From the NCBI GenBank assembly GCA_003545625.1, contig DODH01000319.1:1-6895 (forward strand): a DNA stretch of 6,895 nt. Reading direction: 5' to 3'. The stretch comes from Nitrospina sp. (GTDB lineage Bacteria; Nitrospinota; Nitrospinia; Nitrospinales; VA-1). How positions within the stretch are numbered: position 1 is the stretch's first letter; each line of letters opens with the position of its first letter. Both the position numbers and the translations under genes were made by a program. The notes beneath the pieces were generated by a model. The model was not told where the DNA came from and did not search any database. It saw only the letters and a program-made list of their open reading frames with translations. Positions 1 through 5,519 of the stretch are shown here, piece after piece.

Positions 1-222
1 GTGAATCGTGCCTTCAAGGCCATTGAAAAACTCGACACCGGAATCACCTATATCAACTCCTCAACCATTGGAGCGGAAGTGCAACTGCCGTTCGGCGGTA
101 CCAAGGGAACAGGTAACGGCCATCGCGAAGCCGGGACCACTGCACTGGAAATTTTCACCGAATGGAAATCCGTGTTTATCGATTACAGCGGGGGCCTGCA
201 GAAAGCCCAGATTGAGGATTAA
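1..222 (+). CDS. Aldehyde dehydrogenase family protein, C-terminal fragment
   Basis: The window opens inside this gene: the frame is open from base 1 and ends with TAA at 220-222. The first codon, GTG, is most likely an internal valine. The 73 visible residues match the end of an NAD(P)-dependent aldehyde dehydrogenase. They hold the conserved loop [16 protein letters not shown] at about residues 30-45, a variant of the family's PFGG-K-SG-G-RE-G signature, followed by the oligomerisation strand region ending in [11 protein letters not shown]. The GHREAG form recalls YcbD/alpha-ketoglutarate-semialdehyde-dehydrogenase-type enzymes, but substrate cannot be assigned because the catalytic Cys and Glu lie outside the window. 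No convincing Rho-independent terminator (hairpin plus T-run) follows the stop. Family call is firm; subfamily is inference. Confidence 0.9.
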   Translation: MNRAFKAIEKLDTGITYINSSTIGAEVQLPFGGTKGTGNGHREAGTTALEIFTEWKSVFIDYSGGLQKAQIED

Positions 223-266
223 AAATTTTCATTGCGCAAAAAATAAGGGCTCTCTAAAAATTACTT

Positions 267-375
267 TTGGCCATGAGCCCCTTAGCAGGGGAGGCAGATA
301 ATAAGGGCTTTTTAGGCGAGATACTCTTTGCTCGCCAGAAAAAGCGATTGTTCATTGGCCCCACGCCGAGCGGCC
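267..375 (+). repeat. Dispersed structured repeat, copy A
   Basis: This stretch aligns with 3745-3868 in the same orientation. The best-conserved core is GAGATA(A)CTCTTTGC-Y-CGCCA followed by an AAAGCGA block and CAYTGGCCCCACGCC-K-AG-Y-GG. Upstream, a GCAGGGG block and an AAGGGYTT block also match. In copy A the core folds as GGCGAG/CTCGCC (315-336), and the right end is bracketed by GGCC at 357-360 and 372-375. It lies between two + strand genes and is not coding. The family is not recognised. Similarity was judged by eye, so exact borders are approximate. Confidence 0.65.
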
Positions 376-412
376 TTATGAATTTTGGACACGAATAGTA
401 GTCCAAAAGGCC
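372..412. repeat. Compound inverted repeat
   Basis: TTTTGGAC at 383-390 pairs perfectly with GTCCAAAA at 401-408 across a 10-nt loop. An outer pair, GGCC at 372-375 with GGCC at 409-412, could extend the stem around a 7-nt bulge. No T-run follows on either strand, so it is not a standard terminator. It starts exactly where repeat copy A ends, and could be a processed RNA structure or a protein-binding palindrome. Confidence 0.55.
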
Positions 413-476
413 TGCGAGTTGCCACAGAGAAAATTACCGAATAATTAGAGACGCCCACAAATATTACCCGTTTCTA

Positions 477-485
477 TGTTAGAAT
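477..485 (+). promoter_or_regulatory. Possible extended -10 promoter for the hydrolase gene pair
   Basis: TG at 477-478, one spacer base, then TAGAAT at 480-485 makes an extended -10 element. No good -35 hexamer lies 16-18 bp upstream. Transcription would start near 492, just before the GCTACT/AGTAGC hairpin at 500-517, leaving a leader of about 100 nt before the likely start codon. This is a motif-based guess. Confidence 0.3.
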
Positions 486-596
486 TTTTACTACCAGCCG
501 CTACTCATTGTAGTAGCAACTGCCTGCGGTATTAAAGTTATAAACCTAATTCCAGAAGCGCAACGATTCTTGTTAAATCATAAAGGTACAGACTCA

Positions 597-1388
597 TTGG
601 TCGCGGGCCCTGCCCGCTTGAAATTTTCGATATTGTCCAGCGGTAGTGGCGGCAATTCGGTTTATATCGAGGCCGATGGAAAACGTATTTTGATCGATGC
701 CGGGTTGAGTGAAAAAAAACTCTCCCAGCGCATGGCTCATATCGACCGGTCTCTGAATGGATTGGATGCGGTGTTTGCCACTCACGAGCACACCGACCAC
801 ATCCGCGGTATGGGTCCGCTTTTAAGAAAGCATCAGCTTTCTCTCTACACTACAGAAGGAACCTATAAACGGGCGTGTCATTCTCTGGGTAAACTTCCCG
901 GTTTTACTCCTATCCGTGCCGGGCAACCTGTTGAATTTGGCGAGTTGATTGTGGAACCTTATGCCACTCCTCATGATGCGGAAGAATCGGTGGCTTTTGT
1001 CATTCATTACCGGGGATTGCGCTTAGGGATCGCTACGGACCTTGGAAAAGTGACGGCAGAGGTCACGAGCAAACTGCAAAAACTGGACGCCCTGCTCATT
1101 GAGTCCAATCACGATGTGGACATGCTGGATGCCGGGCCCTACCCCTGGGTTACCAAGAGAAGAATTAAAAGTGATGTCGGGCATCTTTCCAACGAAGCCT
1201 GCGGCGAAATATTGTCATCGGTCAAGCATTCCGGATTGCGTCTCGTTGTGTTGATGCATATGAGCGAGACCAACAACCACCCGGAACTGGCCCGAATCAC
1301 CGCCCACCAAGCCCTGGGGCAGGACACGCCGGAAATGATCATCGCCGAGCAGAATCACCCCACCCCGTTAATGTCCCTTAGCCACTAG
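597..1388 (+). CDS. yycJ: YycJ/WalJ-like metallo-beta-lactamase-fold hydrolase
   Basis: Metal-dependent hydrolase of the MBL fold. The close family (Bacillus YycJ/WalJ) is linked to 5'-3' DNA exonuclease activity. Counting from the most upstream in-frame TTG (570), the metal ligands are visible in order: HEHTDH at 72-77, H135 in ATPHDAE, D157 in IATDLG, and a C-terminal VLMHMSETNNH at 227-237. SNHD (179-182) and GHLSN (204-208) are also typical of the family, and the N-terminal strand KFSILSSGSGGNS is characteristic. There is no ATG start. TTG codons occur at 570, 597 and 618. I chose 597 because AAAGG at 582-586 sits 10 nt upstream. Homologues usually begin close to KFSIL, so 618 is also possible. 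The gene ends 24 nt before the next, suggesting an operon. Function is family inference; start is uncertain. Confidence 0.85.
   Translation: MVAGPARLKFSILSSGSGGNSVYIEADGKRILIDAGLSEKKLSQRMAHIDRSLNGLDAVFATHEHTDHIRGMGPLLRKHQLSLYTTEGTYKRACHSLGKLPGFTPIRAGQPVEFGELIVEPYATPHDAEESVAFVIHYRGLRLGIATDLGKVTAEVTSKLQKLDALLIESNHDVDMLDAGPYPWVTKRRIKSDVGHLSNEACGEILSSVKHSGLRLVVLMHMSETNNHPELARITAHQALGQDTPEMIIAEQNHPTPLMSLSH
603..617 (+). promoter_or_regulatory. Perfect GC hairpin at the start of the MBL hydrolase gene
   Basis: GCGGGC (603-608), loop CCT, GCCCGC (612-617) form a perfect 6-bp stem directly against the TTG at 618 and a few codons after the TTG at 597. It is not followed by a T-run. If translation starts at 618 this hairpin would cover the initiation region. 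If it starts at 597 it is early coding sequence. A role in translation control is inference. Confidence 0.4.
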
Positions 1389-1412
1389 GTCCGCCTGACG
1401 GCAAGAAAAATA

Positions 1413-2729
1413 ATGAACGGCGTTGATAAAGATAAAATTATTGGCAGTTGGTTTGGCATGGCAGTCGGCGATGCCATGGGCCGATCTGCAAAGGGATTGA
1501 AGCCAGCCGCCATCCGCCAGATTTTCGGGACGATGGACGACTTCAAAGATGTTCGCCCGATGATGGGAAAAGGGATTAAGAACTACCGCATGCAAGGACT
1601 CTATGGAGCTCCGACCCAATGCGCCTTGGCGGTGTGCGATGCATTGCTAAACAACAAGAAACAGTTTCTGCAGGGGTCGGTGAAAAACTTTCAGCAGTTG
1701 GCGAAAGCGGGTCCCGAAGGTTATTTCGGCATCTACAGAAATCATTCGGCATGTCTGTGGCGGGCTGTGGATCTGCTGGACGATCTAGAGGATGGGCAGG
1801 TCTCGGAGCAAAACTCCTCCACATCCTTGTTCACTACGCTGGCTGTGCCTCTGGCTTTGTTCCAGGGCAAATGGTCAAAAACTCTGGCCAGACAATGTTT
1901 TGAAACCTGCTTGCTGATGAGCCGAAACCGGTTTGAAGTGGTGGGCACCGTATTAACCGGATTTTTAGTGACCCGGTTTCTGGCTTTACAGCCTGAAGAG
2001 AATTTGTTGCCCTCTGTTCGGCAGGATATTTTGCCGGAGGCGGAGGAAATATGTCAGCAGGCGGAAGCGGAGTACCAGCAAAGATTCCCGGAATCGGAAG
2101 ACGGGGGTTTAAAGGGCAAGAATGCTTTAAGCGGAGCCCTGCGGGGCTTGGCGGATAAATCTTTCCTGCCTTGGCTCTCGGAATATGCCAACACCTTCAC
2201 CCGATCAGAAATCCGTTACCCCTCACAAGGGTTTGTGTTGACCTTGCTTCCACTGGCCTTGCATTGTGTACTTCTGCCGCCGAAGCCGGATTTTGCTTCC
2301 ACCCTCACTCATTCTCTAGGTAACGGGAGAGAGACGGAAATGCTGGGTGCTTTGGTGGGGGCATTGGCCGGAGCGCTGTATGGGTTCGATAATATACCGG
2401 CTGGCTGGAAAAGCGGACTGGTCAACGCTAAGGAAATCCGACTGCGGGCGGAGGCTTTATCGGCCCGGCGCGGGAAAAAGGAGCAAAAGCACCTGTTCGA
2501 TATGGAAGCGGGACTGACTGCCAAGGAGTTTGAAGAAGGCAAACGCTGCCTGACAAAAGAAACGAAAAAACCCTCTCGCACTCAGATGCAATTACTGGAC
2601 CTCTGGGATGAGGAGGAGTCTTCCCTTCCCTCCAAAGAGGACCGGGCACAATGGAGAAAACTCCAGAAGGAAAAAACCAAATCGAAACGGGACCGCCGGA
2701 AAAACATTCCTTCCCTGGACGATATTTAG
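1413..2729 (+). CDS. ADP-ribosylglycohydrolase-fold protein with altered metal-binding motifs
   Basis: The 438-residue product reads as an ADP-ribosylglycohydrolase (DraG/ARH-like, all-helical) fold. It has an N-terminal GSWFGMAVGDAMG (11-23), a YGAPTQCALAV helix (64-74) and a C-terminal stretch from about 270. That stretch includes ETEMLGALVGALAGALYG (307-324) and then IPAGW (328-332). Active members bind two metal ions through a TDDT motif and a DTDT motif and hydrolyse ADP-ribose links on proteins or small molecules. Here TDDT reads GAPT (65-68) and DTDT reads ETEM (307-310). The usual Glu after the GD-LG motif appears to be Lys27. The enzyme may therefore be inactive or altered. A charged Lys/Glu-rich tail (about 340-438) follows the fold. 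The ATG has only a weak ribosome binding site. It follows the MBL gene by 24 nt, so the two are probably co-transcribed. Fold confident; activity doubtful. Confidence 0.8.
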   Translation: MNGVDKDKIIGSWFGMAVGDAMGRSAKGLKPAAIRQIFGTMDDFKDVRPMMGKGIKNYRMQGLYGAPTQCALAVCDALLNNKKQFLQGSVKNFQQLAKAGPEGYFGIYRNHSACLWRAVDLLDDLEDGQVSEQNSSTSLFTTLAVPLALFQGKWSKTLARQCFETCLLMSRNRFEVVGTVLTGFLVTRFLALQPEENLLPSVRQDILPEAEEICQQAEAEYQQRFPESEDGGLKGKNALSGALRGLADKSFLPWLSEYANTFTRSEIRYPSQGFVLTLLPLALHCVLLPPKPDFASTLTHSLGNGRETEMLGALVGALAGALYGFDNIPAGWKSGLVNAKEIRLRAEALSARRGKKEQKHLFDMEAGLTAKEFEEGKRCLTKETKKPSRTQMQLLDLWDEEESSLPSKEDRAQWRKLQKEKTKSKRDRRKNIPSLDDI

Positions 2730-2828
2730 TATTTCCCGGCCGTAAAACCCCCGGAAAAACAAACCACCTCCCTCGGTCCGCCAGAAGTTCCTAACTAATT
2801 GAAAATAAATGTTTAATTTTTCATTTTT

Positions 2829-2841
2829 GGGGTTATAATAA
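2829..2841 (+). promoter_or_regulatory. Promoter with consensus TATAAT for the secreted Ala/Lys-rich protein
   Basis: GGGGTTATAATAA contains a perfect -10 hexamer, TATAAT, at 2834-2839 inside an AT-rich stretch (about 2795-2840). The -35 position (around 2811-2816, GTTTAA) is a poor match. The start of transcription would be near 2846, giving a leader of about 64 nt. Two TATCCAG copies lie in the leader, at 2845-2851 and 2875-2881. The same 13-base core recurs at 6855-6867. No clear terminator for the upstream gene is seen in 2730-2828. Confidence 0.6.
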
Positions 2842-2896
2842 CGGTATCCAGATTTAGCCTGAGAAGCGGATTGTTATCCAGGGCCTTTTGTTTTTG

Positions 2897-2903
2897 AAAG
2901 GAG
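2897..2903 (+). promoter_or_regulatory. Strong Shine-Dalgarno site fixing a GTG start
   Basis: AAAGGAG lies 6 nt before the GTG at 2910 and is the strongest ribosome binding site on the + strand of the window. It fixes the GTG as the start. The signal peptide that begins exactly there agrees. Confidence 0.8.
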
Positions 2904-2909
2904 ATACCG

Positions 2910-3632
2910 GTGAACATTTTGAAACTTGCAGTTTTATTTATCTTTTGTTTGATGCTACCCCAAGGGGTGCTGGCAGATACGAAGCCGACTGACAAGCCAG
3001 CCATAAAACCGGCTATCAAGGCGAAGGCTGAAAAGGCTAAACCTGCTGCTCCGGCTAAGAAGGTTGAAAAAGCCAAACCCGCCACCATGGCTAAGGCGGA
3101 TACAACCAAACCGGTGATGCCCGCAAAAAAGAAAGCAAATAAAGCCGCTGTTGCCGCTAAGAAGGATGCGAAAAAAACCAAAGCTCCTGCCAAAGCCAAA
3201 AAGAAAAAACCAGAAGGTCTGGTCATAGGCAAAAATCTCAAAGTAACGATGCCTCTGGCAGAAGCTATCAAATTGCTCGGCATTCCCGGCTCCATCAGTA
3301 TCAATCGTGGAACGGAATCCAAACTCGACAGCATTTCCATTGCGTACGCCAATCATGGCATCGTCCTGCATTCCCTGAACGGCAAAAAACATATTGAGGC
3401 TTTGGAAATTCTGCCCCAGTTTAAGGGAAGTTTTGCGGAGGGTATTAAAATTGGAGAAAAGTTTACGGTCCTTATTGAGAAGTACGGGGTGCCTCAGTCG
3501 ATGAATGCCAGCATGGCCAAATATCCTAAAAAGGGAATGTACTTTTCTCTCAAGGAAAATGTGTTGGTCGCGGCACATGTCTTCCGCAAAAACAGCGAAA
3601 TCCTCAGTCATCAACTCTACAAAAACCGCTAG
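2910..3632 (+). CDS. Secreted Ala/Lys/Pro-rich protein with a two-lobed C-terminal domain
   Basis: This is a 240-residue protein of unrecognised family. Residues 1-22 form a classical signal peptide: N-terminal Lys, hydrophobic core LAVLFIFCLMLP, likely cleavage after VLA. Residues 23-102 are a low-complexity linker of Lys, Ala and Pro (about one third Lys), resembling histone-H1-like tails. Residues 105-225 look globular and seem to hold two related halves. Half one runs from LVIGKNLKVTMPLAEAIKLL (104-123) through GIVLHSLN to IEALEIL. Half two runs from IKIGEKFTVLIEKYGVP (179-195) through KKGMYFSLKENVLVAAHVF. Both halves share an IG-x-helix-GxP-strand-G-strand order. The protein is probably exported to the periplasm, and the cationic linker might span or bind peptidoglycan, LPS or nucleic acid; that is inference. 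It has its own promoter and ribosome binding site, so it appears monocistronic. Confidence 0.85.
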   Translation: MNILKLAVLFIFCLMLPQGVLADTKPTDKPAIKPAIKAKAEKAKPAAPAKKVEKAKPATMAKADTTKPVMPAKKKANKAAVAAKKDAKKTKAPAKAKKKKPEGLVIGKNLKVTMPLAEAIKLLGIPGSISINRGTESKLDSISIAYANHGIVLHSLNGKKHIEALEILPQFKGSFAEGIKIGEKFTVLIEKYGVPQSMNASMAKYPKKGMYFSLKENVLVAAHVFRKNSEILSHQLYKNR

Positions 3633-3860
3633 CTCCTCGGCAGAGGGCCAGTATTGTATTACCCATAAGGCTCACGAAATACTCAAGCGCACGTGATACT
3701 GTTCCTCAGCCCTCGTGCCCCGGAGGGGTAATACTTTAATAATCCACACTGGCCGCCCACGCCTAGTGGCTGCTGGCCGCAGGGGCAACTGGGCAAGGGT
3801 TTATCCTGCCGAGATAACTCTTTGCCCGCCAAATAAAGCGACGGCACACTGGCCCCACGC
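3633..3860. other. Convergent intergenic region dense in inverted repeats
   Basis: This lies between a + gene and a - gene. I see no gene in it and no simple hairpin-plus-T terminator. It contains AGTATT (3650-3655) with AATACT (3678-3683). A 9-bp perfect pair, GTATTACCC (3656-3664) and GGGTAATAC (3726-3734), encloses 61 nt. CCCCGGAGGGG lies at 3718-3728, and most of repeat copy B follows. These structures may end transcription from both sides. Confidence 0.6.
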
Positions 3861-3868
3861 CTAGTGGG
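3745..3868 (+). repeat. Dispersed structured repeat, copy B
   Basis: This is the second copy of the repeat at 267-375, in the same orientation. It has an internal duplication: CACACTGGCC-(G)-CCCACGCCTAGTGG occurs at 3745-3769 and again at 3845-3867. Each carries a small palindrome, CCAC-gccta-GTGG. Between them, GGGCAA (3791-3796) can pair with TTGCCC (3822-3827). Its right end overlaps the last codons and stop of the minus-strand LapA-TPR gene. Borders are approximate. Confidence 0.65.
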
Positions 3869-5081
3869 TGAGGGCAAATACTGCGTTGCGGGTTAGTTCG
3901 AAATGGGATTTCTGAGACGAGGTTCCGTTAGTGCCGTTTCCTGAATGTTGGGCATTTTCCAGCAATAATGAGTGGAGCAATGGATGTTCCGGTGAGTTGT
4001 TTTGCAGAAGTTGCCGGGCCTTATCTTCCAGCCCATGTTCCAGATAAAACGTAGACAATAAAAGCACAAGCAGGGACCGTCCTTCCGATGTTTCCAGGGA
4101 TTCTTCATAAGTGTGCAAAAGTTCCTGAAAATCATCGGATTCCCTGAGGGCGATTTGCGAACGCACCAGGCAGGCTTTATGGCCGGTTTTTTGAAACCCG
4201 GTTTTCCAGGTTTTTAACGCCTGCTTTTGTTTGCCGGACTCTAGATAGGCGTCGCCCAAGGACAAGTAGGCAGGTAGGCATTGTTCAGAGGCCCGGAGAG
4301 CCTGCTTGAACGTGGAAATCGCGGAGTCCCGGTTACCCTCTTGCAAATATTGTTTGCCGAGTTCAAAAAAGAATTGTCCCAGATTGGCTTGTTCCTTTTT
4401 CCATTCCTCGTTCTTATCACGCAACAGAGGCAAAACTTTTTTCTGCAGGGGGCATACTTTTTTCCAGTCTTTCTGTTTTACATAAATTTCGCGAAGACGC
4501 AGTAAGGGGCCAGCGGTTCCCGGATTCATCCTTTGTATTTTCTGCAGGAGAGCAATTTCTTCGTTTTGCTGGTCGGTTTTTGAATATGTATGCGCCAGAT
4601 CATAGAGAGCGTGAATGTTTTGCGGCTCGAGTACGAGAGCTTTTTTATGAAAAATTTCTGCCTGGTCGTATTTGTCACTAGCATCCAAGGTTCGACCCAT
4701 CAGGTTGAGTGCGCCGACATGTTCTGGAGACATATCGAGAACTTTTTCAATAAGGGTCTGTGCTTTATCCATTTTTCCGCAGATGAAAAGGTTTTCCCCT
4801 TTTTTAAACAGGGCTTCAACTTTGCGGCTCCTTTTTTCGATCCGGTTATTCTTAAAACCAACTTTCCAGCGGGCCAGTGCTTTTTTAAAATTAAAAGTCC
4901 AAAACAGAAAAACCGTAACGATCACACCGATAAGGATCGAGCCTAGTAACAGGAGAACGGTTGGTAACTTCAGCGATTGGTTTTGCGTGATATGAACTAC
5001 TGAGTCATGCGGGTTCAGGAACGCCGTGTAAATGGAGAGTAATGCGAAAACCAGAAAGACGATGATTTGTTTTAAGGACAC
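3861..5081 (-). CDS. LapA-domain/TPR fusion membrane protein
   Basis: This is a 406-residue protein. Two membrane helices (about 5-22 and 41-62), separated by a short loop with FLNPHDSVVHI, match the LapA (DUF1049) layout. A basic patch and coiled segment (65-95) follow, then TPR-like helical repeats from about 90 to 365, e.g. ALYDLAHTY, LGKQYLQEGN and AYLSLGDAYLESGKQKQAL. In E. coli, LapA and LapB are separate inner-membrane proteins that help control LPS synthesis. Here both parts are in one chain. LapB's C-terminal rubredoxin-like CxxC pairs are absent. The GTG start is supported by GGAGGAGG, which overlaps the end of the upstream zinc-finger gene (2-nt gap). The tail (375-406, Ser/Asn/Gly-rich) ends inside repeat copy B. 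It is last in the operon. Domain reading is good; a role in LPS control is inference. Confidence 0.8.
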   Translation of the reverse strand: MSLKQIIVFLVFALLSIYTAFLNPHDSVVHITQNQSLKLPTVLLLLGSILIGVIVTVFLFWTFNFKKALARWKVGFKNNRIEKRSRKVEALFKKGENLFICGKMDKAQTLIEKVLDMSPEHVGALNLMGRTLDASDKYDQAEIFHKKALVLEPQNIHALYDLAHTYSKTDQQNEEIALLQKIQRMNPGTAGPLLRLREIYVKQKDWKKVCPLQKKVLPLLRDKNEEWKKEQANLGQFFFELGKQYLQEGNRDSAISTFKQALRASEQCLPAYLSLGDAYLESGKQKQALKTWKTGFQKTGHKACLVRSQIALRESDDFQELLHTYEESLETSEGRSLLVLLLSTFYLEHGLEDKARQLLQNNSPEHPLLHSLLLENAQHSGNGTNGTSSQKSHFELTRNAVFALTH

Positions 5082-5083
5082 GC

Positions 5084-5476
5084 CTAATCCTCCTCCAGCG
5101 GGTTTTGGTTATCGAGGCTGGCGGCCTTGGGATTTTTTTCTATTTCGCTCAGGCATTGGGTGCAGAATTCTGTGTAGGGGACCACTTTCAGGCGGGCTTC
5201 GGGAATGGAGTCTTCGCATTGGGTGCAAACTCCATAGTCCCCTTCGGAAATTTTTTCGATCGCCACATCAACCTGTTTGAGTTTTTGCCATTCCTGTTCG
5301 CCAAGTTCCCCTTCCAGTTGCCGATTGTAGGTGCGTGCGGCATGGTCGCTGATATCGGCCATTTGTCCGGTTTCACTTTCTTTTATATTTTGGTTTGATT
5401 TTTCTACGTCCCCCAGCAACTCGGACCGGATGGATTCCAACTGAGAACGAAATAGATTTAATTTTTTTTTATTCAT
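5084..5476 (-). CDS. TraR/DksA-family zinc-finger transcription factor
   Basis: This 130-residue protein has a helical N-terminal half able to form a coiled coil. The tip motif ADISDHA (40-46) carries the D-x-x-D-x-A signature that DksA inserts into the RNA polymerase secondary channel. A C4 zinc finger follows: C84-x2-C87-x17-C105-x2-C108. These features fit DksA-type regulators, which act with ppGpp to tune rRNA and biosynthetic promoters. It is shorter than E. coli DksA (151 residues) but within the family range. Which subgroup it belongs to cannot be settled here. The start ATG lacks a Shine-Dalgarno site and follows a 14-bp tandem duplication. Codons 3-5 are an unbroken run of nine A. 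Its last codons encode the ribosome binding site of the next gene, suggesting translational coupling. Confidence 0.9.
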   Translation of the reverse strand: MNKKKLNLFRSQLESIRSELLGDVEKSNQNIKESETGQMADISDHAARTYNRQLEGELGEQEWQKLKQVDVAIEKISEGDYGVCTQCEDSIPEARLKVVPYTEFCTQCLSEIEKNPKAASLDNQNPLEED

Positions 5477-5502
5477 GGGTACGGTTTAATGGGTATGGTT
5501 TA
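5475..5502. repeat. 14-bp tandem duplication before the zinc-finger gene
   Basis: ATGGGTACGGTTTA (5475-5488) is followed directly by ATGGGTATGGTTTA (5489-5502), 13 of 14 bases identical. The duplication covers the minus-strand leader up to the start codon and leaves no purine-rich ribosome binding site there. Confidence 0.65.
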
Positions 5503-5519
5503 AAATGAAGGGGAAAGCT

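Larger units (their letters stand above)
223..596. other. Hairpin-rich intergenic region between aldehyde dehydrogenase and hydrolase genes
   Basis: No believable gene is seen in this stretch. It holds several stem-loops. One is CCCC/GGGG at 278-291. One is GGCGAG (315-320) with CTCGCC (331-336). One is an 8-bp perfect stem, TTTTGGAC (383-390) with GTCCAAAA (401-408). One is GCTACT (500-505) with AGTAGC (512-517). Its first third carries repeat copy A. A short direct repeat is also present: AATAAGGGCTCTCTA at 242-256 and AATAAGGGCTTTTTA at 300-314 (13 of 15 identical). The last third is AT-rich and may hold the promoter of the downstream pair of genes. Confidence 0.7.

Noticed and set aside
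2730..2765. TTTCCCGG/CCGGAAA imperfect stem after the ADP-ribosylhydrolase-fold gene as a terminator
   Set aside because: The stem needs a bulge and is followed by A-rich, not T-rich, sequence on the coding strand.
2813..3614. Long antisense frames opposite the Ala/Lys/Pro-rich gene
   Set aside because: They are explained by biased codon composition of the linker. The + strand gene has a promoter, a strong ribosome binding site and a signal peptide, and the antisense frames have none.
3745..3868. CRISPR-like array in the repeat-rich intergenic region
   Set aside because: Only two copies of the short module occur, 100 bp apart, with no regular spacers and no cas genes nearby.
3683..3877. Minus-strand frame with Cys-Pro-Cys-Gly and Cys-Gly, possibly the lost rubredoxin tail of LapB
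   Set aside because: The spacing does not fit paired CxxC knuckles, and the cysteines arise from the GC-rich repeat sequence itself. There is no supporting start.
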